Shown piece after piece: positions 9,884-18,208 of a stretch of DNA of 64,000 nt (its first letter is position 1; the number at the start of each line of letters is the position of its first letter). The position numbers were made by a program, and so were the translations under genes. Location of the stretch: contig NZ_ML660022.1 in the NCBI RefSeq assembly GCF_007004645.1, positions 1 to 64,000 of the forward strand. Direction: 5' to 3'. This stretch comes from Aliiroseovarius halocynthiae. GTDB lineage: Bacteria > Pseudomonadota > Alphaproteobacteria > Rhodobacterales > Rhodobacteraceae. The notes beneath the pieces were generated by a model. It did not search any database. It was not told where the DNA came from and worked only from the letters and a program-made list of their open reading frames with translations.

Positions 9884-10600
9884 ATGACCGATGATCGTTT
9901 AATCGTTGCCCTTGATGTGCCCAACGCGCTGGAGGGGTTGAAATTGGCCGAAGCGCTTGGCGATGCCGTGAATTTCTACAAGATCGGGCTGGGGATGCTG
10001 ACCGGCGGCGGATTGGCTTTGGCGAACGAGTTGAAAGACGAGTTCGGCAAGAAGATCTTTCTGGACATGAAGCTTTTCGACATCGGCAACACGGTCGAGG
10101 CCGCGGTACGTGGGCTGTCACAGTTTGATCTGGATTTCCTAACCGTGCATGGCGATCCGCATGTGGTCCGCGCCGCGCAAGAAGGTAAGGGCGGCAAGGA
10201 CATGAAGATCCTTGCTGTGACAATCCTGACGTCGCTGGATCGTTCGGATCTGGATGCAGGCCTGATCAAACCCGGCAACGTGCAGGATCTGGTGCTGGAA
10301 CGCGCAGCCCGCGCGATGGAAGCCGGCGCCGATGGCGTCATTGCTTCCCCGCAAGAGGCTGCCCTGATCCGCGCCCTACCCGAAGCCGAAGGCAAGCTGA
10401 TCGTCACACCCGGCGTGCGCCCCGCTGGCGCTGATCTTGGGGATCAAAAGCGGATCGCGACCCCCGCGCAAGCCATTGCAGATGGCGTTGATCACATCGT
10501 GGTGGGCCGCCCAATTCGCAACGCGTCAGATCCCCGTGCAGCGGCGCAAGCCATTCTGGCCGAGATGGCATCCCCGCAAGCACAGAACCCAAACGCTTAA
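9884..10600 (+). CDS. pyrF: orotidine-5'-phosphate decarboxylase
   Basis: This 238-residue enzyme converts OMP to UMP in the last step of de novo pyrimidine synthesis. The catalytic Lys/Asp tetrad lies in DMKLFDIGNTV, the N-terminal strand is IVALDVPN, and the phosphate-binding segment is VTPGVRPAGADLGDQKR. I start at MTDDRLI because GGAG lies 8 bases before this ATG; the longer frame adds 19 unlike residues. It is divergent from clpB and stands alone. Confidence 0.96.
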   Translation: MTDDRLIVALDVPNALEGLKLAEALGDAVNFYKIGLGMLTGGGLALANELKDEFGKKIFLDMKLFDIGNTVEAAVRGLSQFDLDFLTVHGDPHVVRAAQEGKGGKDMKILAVTILTSLDRSDLDAGLIKPGNVQDLVLERAARAMEAGADGVIASPQEAALIRALPEAEGKLIVTPGVRPAGADLGDQKRIATPAQAIADGVDHIVVGRPIRNASDPRAAAQAILAEMASPQAQNPNA

Positions 10601-10604
10601 ACGA

Positions 10605-10633
10605 AAACGCCCCGCCAAAAGACGGGGCGTTTA
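10605..10633. terminator. intrinsic terminator between pyrF and the nfeD-like gene
   Basis: Arms cgccccg (10608-10614) and cggggcg (10623-10629) enclose an 8-base loop. A-run on one side and T-run on the other suit termination of both converging genes. Confidence 0.8.
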
Positions 10634-10654
10634 TTCTTTGGTTGGGACCAAGCC

Positions 10655-10924
10655 TTACATCTCGTTGATGTCCGTGTCCCAAACTTTAGTCTGCCCTTTG
10701 CGCACGCCGAAGAACTTGCGCAGACCCAGCCAGGACACCAGTGCCACCGCGCCAAGGATCACCAGCATGACTGGCAGCGAAAGGCTGATGCCCAATGCCA
10801 GCAGGATACCCACAGCGCTTGCGCCGATCGCAAAGCCCAAGAAGACATAGCCGGGGGCAAGGATTTCAAGGATTACAAGCGCGATCGCCCCACCGATCCA
10901 CGCCCACCAGACTGACCAAAGCAT
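10655..10924 (-). CDS. NfeD-like membrane protein
   Basis: This 89-residue protein has two or three membrane helices and ends shortly after the membrane part, without the soluble OB-fold domain of long NfeD proteins. Its start overlaps the stop of the upstream stomatin-like gene, so the two are coupled. Short NfeD proteins usually accompany SPFH proteins of the stomatin/QmcA type, probably organising membrane microdomains or assisting proteolysis. The start is the ATG at 10924; the preceding codon is GTG. Confidence 0.82.
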   Translation of the reverse strand: MLWSVWWAWIGGAIALVILEILAPGYVFLGFAIGASAVGILLALGISLSLPVMLVILGAVALVSWLGLRKFFGVRKGQTKVWDTDINEM

Positions 10925-11811
10925 CACACTTTTCCTTTCAACAATTTGAAGGCATCGCCGAACGCATCCAACGCGTTGGCGGGTAGGATAATGGTTTGCT
11001 TGCCTTCGCCTGCACCGACAGCGGTCAAAGCCTCGACTTGCTTCAGGGCAACTTGATATTGCGCAGCTTCGATGCCGTTTTCCTTGATCGCCTTTGCCAC
11101 GACTTCAGTCGCATAGGCTTCGGCGTCTGCGGACACACGGCGGGCTTCCGCCTCTTTCTGGGCTGCGTACAGCTCGGCATCGGCCTGAAGCTCGACGGCA
11201 CGACGCGTCCCTTCAGCCTCGGTCACTTGCGCACGGCGGGCTCGTTCGGCGTTCAACTGCTGAAGCATGGCTTCGCGCGTTTGCGCATCCAGGTTCACGT
11301 CCAGAATTTCCGCACGGGTCACTTCGATACCCCAGTCATCCACGGCATCCGCAACCTGTTGTTTGATCTGCGAGATCAGCTGCTGGCGGTTGGATTGAAC
11401 TTCGTCCAGTTCCATCTCGCCAATTCCGGCACGCACGATGCCAGCGACGGTGGTCGCAATTGCAGCGTCCACATCGCGGATCCGGTAAACCGTCTTTTCT
11501 GGCTCGAGGATGCGATAGAACACACTGGTTTCGACCTGCACCAACACGTTGTCCGAGGTGATCGCATCCTGACTGGCGGTCGGAAGCTGACGCTCTAGGA
11601 TCGACACCTTGTGGCGCACGCGATCCAGAAACGGCACGATAAAGTTAATGCCCGGCCCAAGGACCGACTGCAGGCGGCCGAAGCGCTCGACCACATATTT
11701 TTCACTTTGCGGAACGATTTTTACGCCCCGTAGAACTGTCAAAATCAGAAATGCGGCCAGCAGAAGCAATACAATGTTGCCACCGCCCAAACCGTTAATA
11801 ATCTCGTCCAT
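10924..11811 (-). CDS. SPFH/band 7 protein (stomatin/QmcA type)
   Basis: This 295-residue protein has one N-terminal membrane helix (about residues 5-25), then a band-7 domain beginning at VKIVPQSEKYVVERFGRL, and an Ala/Glu-rich coiled coil (about residues 185-250). These features are those of stomatin/QmcA membrane scaffolds. AAAGG precedes the ATG. It is the promoter-proximal gene of a two-gene unit with the NfeD-like protein. Confidence 0.9.
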   Translation of the reverse strand: MDEIINGLGGGNIVLLLLAAFLILTVLRGVKIVPQSEKYVVERFGRLQSVLGPGINFIVPFLDRVRHKVSILERQLPTASQDAITSDNVLVQVETSVFYRILEPEKTVYRIRDVDAAIATTVAGIVRAGIGEMELDEVQSNRQQLISQIKQQVADAVDDWGIEVTRAEILDVNLDAQTREAMLQQLNAERARRAQVTEAEGTRRAVELQADAELYAAQKEAEARRVSADAEAYATEVVAKAIKENGIEAAQYQVALKQVEALTAVGAGEGKQTIILPANALDAFGDAFKLLKGKV

Positions 11812-11869
11812 TAAGATGGCCTTTCACTGTCCACGTTTGATAGTTAGATGGGCATGAAACTGCGAAATT

Positions 11870-12304
11870 TCAACCATAAATGCCGGTAAGCGCTGCAATG
11901 CCGGCCCGAACGCGCGGCTTGAAATGCTCGATGGCGCGTGGGTTAGCCAGCCATTCTTCAGGCGACATAAAACGCCAGCATTGCCCTTCGTCACCCAGTT
12001 GGATCAGATCCGTCGCGCTGTGCGGAAGGATCGCCCCAAACCACCATGCATATGTCCCGGCAACATGCGGGCTTTCGAAGCGTTTCTTCCAAACCAGCTG
12101 ATCTTGGCGGATCACCAATGACAGCTCTTCCATCGTCTCGCGCAGCACGCAGTCCTCGGGCGATTCGTTGCCTTCTGACCCGCCTCCGGGCAGGTCCCAC
12201 ATGTTGGGGAACGGTATGTCAGGCTTGTCATCGCGCAAAAGCGTAACAAGCTTCCCGCCAATCAGCAGGACCAACTTTGCGCCGATATAGTCAACTTGGC
12301 TCAT
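11870..12304 (-). CDS. NUDIX hydrolase
   Basis: This 144-residue protein contains a NUDIX box starting at GGSEGNES and ending RETMEELSL: G-X5-E-X7-RE-X2-EE is intact, with Ser in place of the usual second Gly. NUDIX enzymes hydrolyse nucleoside diphosphates linked to another group; the substrate cannot be read from the sequence. It is divergent from dinB, so a nucleotide-pool role is possible but unproven. Confidence 0.88.
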   Translation of the reverse strand: MSQVDYIGAKLVLLIGGKLVTLLRDDKPDIPFPNMWDLPGGGSEGNESPEDCVLRETMEELSLVIRQDQLVWKKRFESPHVAGTYAWWFGAILPHSATDLIQLGDEGQCWRFMSPEEWLANPRAIEHFKPRVRAGIAALTGIYG

Positions 12305-12355
12305 CGTCTCAGACTAGGCCTGTTCCCCGCCTGCCGCATCCGCTAATTTCGCACC

Positions 12356-13609
12356 ATGCCGTCACTATGCCGAAAATGTCTGACCCAGTTTGAAACGGGC
12401 CGCCGCTGCCCGTCCTGCAACAGCCCCCGCGTGCTGTCGCATCCCGAGCTGTTTGACCTGTCGATCGCGCATATGGATTGCGACGCGTTTTATGCTTCGG
12501 TCGAAAAACGCGACAACCCGGAACTGGCGGATAAACCGGTCATCATCGGGGGTGGCAAACGGGGCGTCGTGTCGACCGCCTGCTACGTGGCACGCATTCG
12601 TGGCGTGCGATCCGCCATGCCAATGTTTCAAGCGCTGAAACTGTGCCCAGACGCGGTGGTGATCCGCCCGCGCGGCAGCCACTATGCCGCTGTATCAAAG
12701 CAGATCCGCGCTTTGATGGACGAACTGACCCCGTCGATCGAACCCCTGTCGCTGGACGAGGCATTTCTGGACATGACCGGCACCGCCGCACTGCACGGCG
12801 CTCCGCCCGCCGTGATGCTGGCGCGGCTGATCAACCGGATGGAGGACGAGCTGGGCCTGTCTGGTTCAATCGGACTGAGTCACAACAAGTTCCTGGCCAA
12901 GGTCGCGTCGGATCTGGACAAGCCCCGCGGTTTTTCAATCATCGGCAAGGCCGAAACCATGGACTTCCTGCACGACAAACCGGTGGGGCTGATCTGGGGC
13001 GTTGGAGGCGTCAGCCAAGCGCAGCTGGACAAGGCGGGCGTGCATACTTTTCAGGACCTGCTGCGCTGGGAAAAAGAAGACCTAGTCGCCCGCTTCGGCA
13101 GCATGGGCGACCGGCTGTGGCACCTGGCACGTGGGCAGGACAAGCGCCGCGTTTCGGCCCATACACCGATCAAATCGATTTCGAACGAAACCACGTTTTT
13201 CGAGGATACGTCTGACCCCGACCTGCTGGATGGTCATCTGTGGAGATTGGCCGAGAATGTCTCGGACCGGGCAAAGGCACGCGACATGGCAGGACAAGTT
13301 GTAACGCTGAAACTGAAACGCGCCGATTTCCGGGCGCTCAGTCGTCAAAGCAATCTGGGCGACATGACCCAGAGCAGCGACCGCATATATCGCACAGCGC
13401 GCGCCTTGTTGAATACGGTTCTGGACAAGGGACCATTCCGCCTGATCGGCGTGGGGATCAGCCATATTGGCCCGGCAACCCAGACGGATGTGACACAAGA
13501 CCTGCTGGACCCAAATGCCGAACAGCGCCGTCAGGCGGAAAAGGCCACGGACAAGATCCGCGCACGTTTTGGCAAGGATGCGATCATCAAAGGACGGGGA
13601 CTGCGCTAA
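12356..13609 (+). CDS. dinB: DNA polymerase IV (Y-family) with N-terminal zinc ribbon
   Basis: This 417-residue translesion polymerase has a four-cysteine knuckle, Cys5-Cys8 and Cys18-Cys21, before the polymerase core. The catalytic acidic residues are in AHMDCDAFYASVE (Asp41) and SLDEAFLD. Finger, thumb, helix-hairpin-helix (LIWGVGGVSQ) and little-finger regions follow in normal order. E. coli DinB is about 351 residues and lacks the ribbon; the extra N-terminus is common in Rhodobacterales. The start is supported by conservation of the ribbon. No SOS box was evident to me upstream. Confidence 0.94.
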   Translation: MPSLCRKCLTQFETGRRCPSCNSPRVLSHPELFDLSIAHMDCDAFYASVEKRDNPELADKPVIIGGGKRGVVSTACYVARIRGVRSAMPMFQALKLCPDAVVIRPRGSHYAAVSKQIRALMDELTPSIEPLSLDEAFLDMTGTAALHGAPPAVMLARLINRMEDELGLSGSIGLSHNKFLAKVASDLDKPRGFSIIGKAETMDFLHDKPVGLIWGVGGVSQAQLDKAGVHTFQDLLRWEKEDLVARFGSMGDRLWHLARGQDKRRVSAHTPIKSISNETTFFEDTSDPDLLDGHLWRLAENVSDRAKARDMAGQVVTLKLKRADFRALSRQSNLGDMTQSSDRIYRTARALLNTVLDKGPFRLIGVGISHIGPATQTDVTQDLLDPNAEQRRQAEKATDKIRARFGKDAIIKGRGLR

Positions 13610-13614
13610 TAATT

Positions 13615-14475
13615 TTATTCCGCCGCCAGCGCAGCGTTGCTCCGCCCGACATCAGCGATCCGCGCGATAACCGCGCGCAGGCGGTTCTGAATCTCGGTAA
13701 AGCGATAGTTGGGCGTTATCGACGCTTCGTCCATGTAAAGCGAGCGGTCGATTTCGATCTGGACCACGTGCCGCCCCATCTGGGGCCGCCCATAATGCTG
13801 CGCCATGAAGGCGCCCGCAAAGGGCATGTTCCGGGCCGTCCGAAACCCAGCACCCTGAAAAGCAGCCTCGATCGCATCCACGATTTCAACGCCCGCCGAG
13901 GTGCCGAACCGATCGCCCAGAACAATCTCGGGTGTGTCGGAGGATTTGCGACGCAAACTGGCCAAAGCTTCATGCGGCATGGAATGGCAATCAACCAGTA
14001 TCGCCTGCCCATGTTGCGTCAGGCTGTCGTCCATCAGCTGTCGCAGCTTGGTGTGGTATGGATGCCAATGCGCATTCAGACGCTTCTGCGCGGCGCCAAG
14101 CGTCATCTTTCCACGGTAAATCGTCCGTCCACCGGCAACGACGCGTGGGATGACACCAAGCCCCGACGAAATGCGCGGATTCAAGGTCGTCCCGCGAAGC
14201 CCCGAAATCAGTGCGGGATCCAGTTCTTCCAAGCCACGGTTCAGATCGACATAGGCGCGTGGTGTGTTGGCACACAGAAATGGTGCACCACATTCCGTTG
14301 CAAAGGCGTACAGCCTGTCCACATACGCGTCCTCGGACGACCGGATCGAACGCTCGTCCAGAATGGTCTGCTTCAAGAAGGCATCATCATAGTAACGCCC
14401 GCTATGAGGGGACGCGAACACAACGCTCGTGTCCCGGCTGCGGGGGTGATACACTGAAAATGTCTGATCGCGCAT
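13615..14475 (-). CDS. N-formylglutamate amidohydrolase family protein
   Basis: This 286-residue protein has the family's hallmarks: FASPHSGRYY near the N-terminus, the DLNRGLEELDP segment, and the VDCHSMPHE metal-binding motif. The family hydrolyses N-formylglutamate to glutamate and formate at the end of one histidine-degradation route. No other hut gene is present, so the substrate is inferred from the family only. GGAGGAGG lies just upstream of the ATG. It converges on dinB with five bases between them. Confidence 0.86.
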   Translation of the reverse strand: MRDQTFSVYHPRSRDTSVVFASPHSGRYYDDAFLKQTILDERSIRSSEDAYVDRLYAFATECGAPFLCANTPRAYVDLNRGLEELDPALISGLRGTTLNPRISSGLGVIPRVVAGGRTIYRGKMTLGAAQKRLNAHWHPYHTKLRQLMDDSLTQHGQAILVDCHSMPHEALASLRRKSSDTPEIVLGDRFGTSAGVEIVDAIEAAFQGAGFRTARNMPFAGAFMAQHYGRPQMGRHVVQIEIDRSLYMDEASITPNYRFTEIQNRLRAVIARIADVGRSNAALAAE

Positions 14476-14570
14476 CTTTGCCTCCTCCAGCGTTTCGGTT
14501 TCGTGTGACTCTGGCTTAAACCAAAACGCCTTAAGTTCTTTATAAAGTAAAAAACTCTTGCCAAAAGCCC

Positions 14571-14599
14571 TTGCACGCGGCCCCGACTCCTTTTATAGC
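14571..14599 (+). promoter_or_regulatory. sigma-70 promoter of tRNA-Val
   Basis: A -35 box TTGCAC (14571-14576) and a -10 box TATAGC (14594-14599) are separated by exactly 17 bases. Transcription would start near 14606, about 70 bases before the mature tRNA. Confidence 0.7.
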
Positions 14600-14675
14600 A
14601 ACGCGAACTGGCGCGGGGTTTCCCGCGTCGTTATGTTTGGACTCGCCTGAAAGGGTTGTTTAGACACAGAATTTC

Positions 14676-14750
14676 GGGCGATTAGCTCAGCGGTAGAGCA
14701 CTTCGTTGACATCGAAGGGGTCACTGGTTCGATCCCAGTATCGCCCACCA
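14676..14750 (+). tRNA. tRNA-Val (anticodon GAC), CCA encoded
   Basis: All cloverleaf arms are present: acceptor GGGCGAT with ATCGCCC, D-arm GCTC/GAGC, anticodon stem CTTCG/CGAAG around loop TTGACAT, and T-arm ACTGG/CCAGT around TTCGATC. The anticodon GAC reads GUC and GUU valine codons. The 3' CCA is encoded at 14748-14750. rpmJ follows 82 bases later, possibly on the same primary transcript. Confidence 0.97.
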
Positions 14751-14832
14751 TGAACCGCCAGATGACCGAAAGGTCAGAAGGTATAACTGAAGCCTAGGCG
14801 CAACCGCAGCGCCGCGTAGAAGGAGATCGACT

Positions 14833-14958
14833 ATGAAAGTTCGCAACTCGCTCCGCTCGCTGAAAAACCGTCACCGCGATTGCCGCGTCGTGCGCCGTAA
14901 AGGCCGCGTATACGTGATCAACAAGACGCAGCGCCGGTTCAAAGCCCGTCAGGGCTAA
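14833..14958 (+). CDS. rpmJ: 50S ribosomal protein L36
   Basis: This 41-residue protein begins [20 protein letters not shown] and ends RRFKARQG, the alphaproteobacterial L36 form. Only one Cys (residue 17) is present, so it lacks the four-ligand zinc site of the classical C+ type. AAGGAG lies 8 bases before the ATG. It stands away from the main ribosomal protein operon, next to tRNA-Val, and is followed by a terminator. It is too short for routine ORF scans. Confidence 0.97.
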   Translation: MKVRNSLRSLKNRHRDCRVVRRKGRVYVINKTQRRFKARQG

Positions 14959-14983
14959 TCGCTTCAGCAGCGTTACCGAAAGG

Positions 14984-15010
14984 CCGCCCTTTGGGCGGCT
15001 TTTTCTTTTT
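14984..15010 (+). terminator. intrinsic terminator of rpmJ
   Basis: A 7-base GC stem, gccgccc and gggcggc, with a TTT loop is followed by TTTTTCTTTTT. Confidence 0.92.
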
Positions 15011-15020
15011 CTGACACAGT

Positions 15021-15899
15021 TCACTTGGCAGCCTGCTGGATTAACTCGGCCCCAAAATCGCGCACCATCACCTGACGCAACCAGTCGATCACGACCTTCA
15101 CACGACGGCTTTGCAGCGTGTCCGGGTTCAGGTGCATATGCAGCACGCGATCCAGCGTGATATTTGGCGTCGCACCGCGCAATCGCTTCAACAGCGGATC
15201 CGCCTCGGCCAGGCATTCAGGCAGCAACCCGTTCCCAATCCCGCCCACCACACATTCGCGCAACACGGCGGCGTCGGTCGCCGTCATGGCCACACGTGCA
15301 TCCGGTCCCAATCGCTTTTGAAGTTGCCGCGTCATCGTCGGGCCGGGCGCATCGTCATCGCGAAACAGAACCCAGTCAGTCCCCCCTGCCGGCGCCCCAA
15401 CCGCCGAATAGCTGGCATAAGGGATGCGGCAAAACGGCGTGGCAAATTCCAACGCGCTGGCAGGTGCATCAAACCATAGCGAGATGGTAGATTCCCCATG
15501 CGGAGGCACCGGCGGCAAGCGCCCAGACAAACGCAACTCAAGGCGTGGGTGGATCTCTAAAAACTCTTTCAGCGCGCGCTTGGCCAGATGTTGCAAGACC
15601 CATGAGTTACTGATCAAGCGCACGACTCCCACGGCCGCCTCAGCCTGATCCTGAAGGATGTCGGTCATCTGTCCCAGTTGAATTTCGATCCGACGCGCAT
15701 GTTCGATCACGGTGCGCCCCTGATCCGTGGGAATGAACCCCGACTTCGAGCGAGCAAACAGAATAGTGCCCAACTGCCCCTCAAGCGCAGTAAGCCGCCT
15801 GCCAACCGTGGTTTGGTCCATATCCAACATATGCGACGCCCGTGTCAGGGTCCCCGCCCGTGCAATCGCCAATGCGACTTTCAGGTGGCTCCAGTCCAT
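15021..15899 (-). CDS. LysR-family transcriptional regulator
   Basis: This 292-residue protein has the LysR winged helix-turn-helix at residues 1-60 (LKVALAIARAGTLTRASHMLDMDQTTVGRRLTALE region) and a periplasmic-binding-like ligand domain from about residue 90. The recognition helix resembles the branch of LysR proteins with QTTVGRRL instead of QPALS. It is divergent from a lipoprotein gene, which may or may not be its target. The effector is unknown. Confidence 0.92.
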   Translation of the reverse strand: MDWSHLKVALAIARAGTLTRASHMLDMDQTTVGRRLTALEGQLGTILFARSKSGFIPTDQGRTVIEHARRIEIQLGQMTDILQDQAEAAVGVVRLISNSWVLQHLAKRALKEFLEIHPRLELRLSGRLPPVPPHGESTISLWFDAPASALEFATPFCRIPYASYSAVGAPAGGTDWVLFRDDDAPGPTMTRQLQKRLGPDARVAMTATDAAVLRECVVGGIGNGLLPECLAEADPLLKRLRGATPNITLDRVLHMHLNPDTLQSRRVKVVIDWLRQVMVRDFGAELIQQAAK

Positions 15900-15997
15900 T
15901 ATCCCGCCCTAAGTTTATAGCTTCCTGCGATTATGCAGGATTGTTAGGCATCCGTCATTCTTAAACTGCAGCATTGAACCCGCTAGAAAGGCGCGAA

Positions 15998-16045
15998 CGC
16001 GATGACCCGCCAGCCGTCAACGGGCAGCAAGCACCGGTCATCGCG
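15998..16045 (+). promoter_or_regulatory. inverted repeat in the 5' leader of the lipoprotein gene
   Basis: Perfect 10-base arms CGCGATGACC (15998-16007) and GGTCATCGCG (16036-16045) enclose 28 bases. The right arm ends 23 bases before the ATG, so in RNA the stem would sit just upstream of the ribosome-binding site. It could be a leader structure or a dyad operator; no T-run follows, so it is not an intrinsic terminator. Confidence 0.6.
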
Positions 16046-16068
16046 CAACAGATTGGAAGGATACTGAC

Positions 16069-16440
16069 ATGACATTAAGACCCATTGCTGCGGCTCTTTT
16101 CGCAGGTTGCACCGCGCTTGCTGGGTGCACCAGTCCAACACCGGATCCGATCCGCGCCGAGCCGAAGTTTGACAAGCTGGGCGAAGCCATCGGATGCAGC
16201 GACGGGATGGTGCTGGTGACAGGCGGGAATTATCCTGCGGCCTGCGTACCCGATGATGACGACTGTAACGAACGTCCCTATTACGATGCGGCCGGTAACA
16301 TCATTGATCCTTGCTCGGATCCGCGCCGCCCAAAAGATCGTGATCCACGTCCAGAGCGCGAGCCCGATCCAGACCGTGATCCGGATCCCGAGCGTGAGCC
16401 CGAGCGCGACCCAGACCCGCGCCTTCCGGATCCTCAATAA
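16069..16440 (+). CDS. lipoprotein with Asp-Pro/Arg/Glu repeat tail
   Basis: This 123-residue protein has a lipoprotein signal with lipobox LAGC and lipidated Cys20. The middle part holds five further cysteines in or after the signal (14, 43, 59, 66, 82) and an acidic PDDDDC stretch. From about residue 85 the tail is a low-complexity run of D-P, R-E and E-P units (for example DPRPEREPDPD) to the end. The tail has no hydrophobic residues and is probably extended. An AAGGA site precedes the ATG. I do not recognise a characterised family. Confidence 0.75.
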   Translation: MTLRPIAAALFAGCTALAGCTSPTPDPIRAEPKFDKLGEAIGCSDGMVLVTGGNYPAACVPDDDDCNERPYYDAAGNIIDPCSDPRRPKDRDPRPEREPDPDRDPDPEREPERDPDPRLPDPQ

Positions 16441-16455
16441 AGCTGTCCACGGAAG

Positions 16456-16472
16456 GGGCGGCAACTCCGCCC
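16456..16472 (+). terminator. weak hairpin after the lipoprotein gene
   Basis: Six-base arms GGGCGG and CCGCCC enclose a 5-base loop, 15 bases after the stop codon. Only a broken pyrimidine run follows, so it may protect the mRNA end more than terminate. Confidence 0.4.
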
Positions 16473-16496
16473 TACCTTTCCATACTCCGCGCGGGA

Positions 16497-16805
16497 TCAG
16501 AGTTTCAGATCAAATACTTTGATCCCGTTTTCGCCCCCATTGCACAGATCACATAATTGCCGACCAAGTGCCTGATGCTCTGGGTGATCTGCATAGGTTT
16601 GAAGGGCTTCGTGATCTGCAAAGCGAATGACGAACCCGGCGTCATAGCTCGCCGATTTTCCTTCGAAATCCAGGTTCGGCCCGTGATCAAACCCCAGGAC
16701 CCCATTCAACCCCGCGCTGAATTGCGCAAGCGCGGTCAGCACTTGATTGCGCTGATCCTCGCTGACGTCAGTCCGAAAATTGCAGAATACACAGTGAAGG
16801 ATCAT
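16497..16805 (-). CDS. Dabb-family (stress-responsive A/B barrel) protein
   Basis: This 102-residue protein has the dimeric alpha/beta-barrel pattern: MILHCVFCNF first strand, LGFDHGPNLD, YDAGFVIRFADHEALQTYADHPEH and a C-terminal KVFDL strand. The HP.H segment after the third strand is typical of the family. Small Dabb proteins have varied or unknown roles. The ATG at 16805 gives the normal N-terminus; the longer frame adds six unlike residues. Confidence 0.82.
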   Translation of the reverse strand: MILHCVFCNFRTDVSEDQRNQVLTALAQFSAGLNGVLGFDHGPNLDFEGKSASYDAGFVIRFADHEALQTYADHPEHQALGRQLCDLCNGGENGIKVFDLKL

Positions 16806-16909
16806 CGCCAGCCTTATCGTCACGAAATCAGTGGCCAGCGTAGAGCAGTTTCCCCCATACAGAAAGGGCCGGGTTGCCCCAGCCCCATCCGGGAGAAAAC
16901 TATAATGCC

Positions 16910-18130
16910 TTAGTCGTAGACGCGCTGATCGTCGATAACGATGCCGTCATTCGGCAGGCTGCCCGGCGCGACCAGTTCGATCTTGCCTTTCAACTTCAGC
17001 GTATCTGCCACCGATTTGGCATAGGTGTCTGCGTTGCCGCCATCGGCCTCGACCTGAACCGTCATGGCGTCCATCTCGCCCTCGCGGGTGGCAATGACGC
17101 GGGCCTTGGCGATCTCGGAATGCTTCGAGACGAAGTCGGCCACCTGTTCAGGGCGCACAAACATGCCCTTGATCTTGGCGGTCTGATCCGCGCGCCCCAT
17201 CCAGCCTTTGATGCGCATGTTGGTGCGGCCACAGGGGCTGACGCCAGGCAGTACGGCTGACAGATCGCCGGTTGCAAAACGGATCAACGGATAGTCGGGG
17301 TTCAGCGTGGTCACGACGACCTCGCCCACCTCACCCGGAGCAACAGGATCGCCGGTGCCGGGGCGCACGATCTCGACGATCACGCCTTCGTCCACGATCA
17401 TGCCTTCCATCGCGTCGCTTTCGTAAGCCACGTTGCCCAAATCTGCAGTCGCATAGCTTTGCAGGCAGGTGATACCGCGATCGGCGTATTCCTGACGCAG
17501 GCTGGGGAACAGCGCCCCGCCACCGACGGCCGCCTTGGTGATCTTCAGCGCCACGCCATCCGCATCCGCACGGTCCAGAATGATCTTCAGATAGTCCGGC
17601 GTGCCCGCATAGGCGGTGGTGCCGATATCGGCAGCGGCGCGGACCTGAAGCTCGGTCTGGCCAACGCCAGCAGGCAGAACGGCGGCACCCACAGCACGTG
17701 CTCCATTCTCGAAAATCATGCCGGCAGGCGTCAGGTGATACCCAAAGCAGTTCTGCACAATGTCGCCCTTACCGATGCCGCAAGCGTTCAGAAAACGCCC
17801 CATGCGCCACCAGTCATGGCTAACCCCGCCGGGTTCATAAATCGGGCCGGGGCTTTGGAAGATATGCGCGAACTCATGCGTTGGCAAACCTCCGAACCCG
17901 CCCAGGGGGCCGTCCGCTGCCTGCGCCTTGCCGATCTCGGATTTGCGCAGCACAGGCAGCGCAGCCAAAGCATCTGCCGAGGTAACGCTTGCCGCGTCGA
18001 CATCCGCCAGAAGATTGGCATAGCCGGGCAATGCCTTGGCACGGGCGATCTGATCAGGAAGAGCAGCCGCCAAGCCCGCTGCGCGTTCATCTTCCGAACG
18101 GGTCTCGAGCGCATCAAAATAGTTGGACAT
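16910..18130 (-). CDS. PaaK-like phenylacetate-CoA ligase family protein
   Basis: This 406-residue adenylate-forming enzyme belongs to the phenylacetate-CoA ligase group: the N-terminal YFDALETRSEDER segment, the THEFAHIFQSPGP region, the YATADLGNVAYE motif and a C-terminal domain with VRPEQVADFV. It should activate an aryl or related acid with ATP and CoA. It is the last gene of a seven-gene minus-strand operon with an ABC importer and a second CoA ligase. The ATG at 18130 is preferred over a TTG two codons earlier. The real substrate is unknown. Confidence 0.88.
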   Translation of the reverse strand: MSNYFDALETRSEDERAAGLAAALPDQIARAKALPGYANLLADVDAASVTSADALAALPVLRKSEIGKAQAADGPLGGFGGLPTHEFAHIFQSPGPIYEPGGVSHDWWRMGRFLNACGIGKGDIVQNCFGYHLTPAGMIFENGARAVGAAVLPAGVGQTELQVRAAADIGTTAYAGTPDYLKIILDRADADGVALKITKAAVGGGALFPSLRQEYADRGITCLQSYATADLGNVAYESDAMEGMIVDEGVIVEIVRPGTGDPVAPGEVGEVVVTTLNPDYPLIRFATGDLSAVLPGVSPCGRTNMRIKGWMGRADQTAKIKGMFVRPEQVADFVSKHSEIAKARVIATREGEMDAMTVQVEADGGNADTYAKSVADTLKLKGKIELVAPGSLPNDGIVIDDQRVYD

Positions 18131-18208
18131 GAGCAAAACCTCTGTCTGCGCCGACCAAGATCGGCGGTTTAATCATGAAAATTTGGGTCACCGTGGATGG
18201 TAGCTGGG

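Noticed and set aside
13240-14457. 405-codon plus-strand ORF across dinB and the amidohydrolase
   Set aside because: Out of frame with dinB and antisense to the amidohydrolase; both have real motifs.
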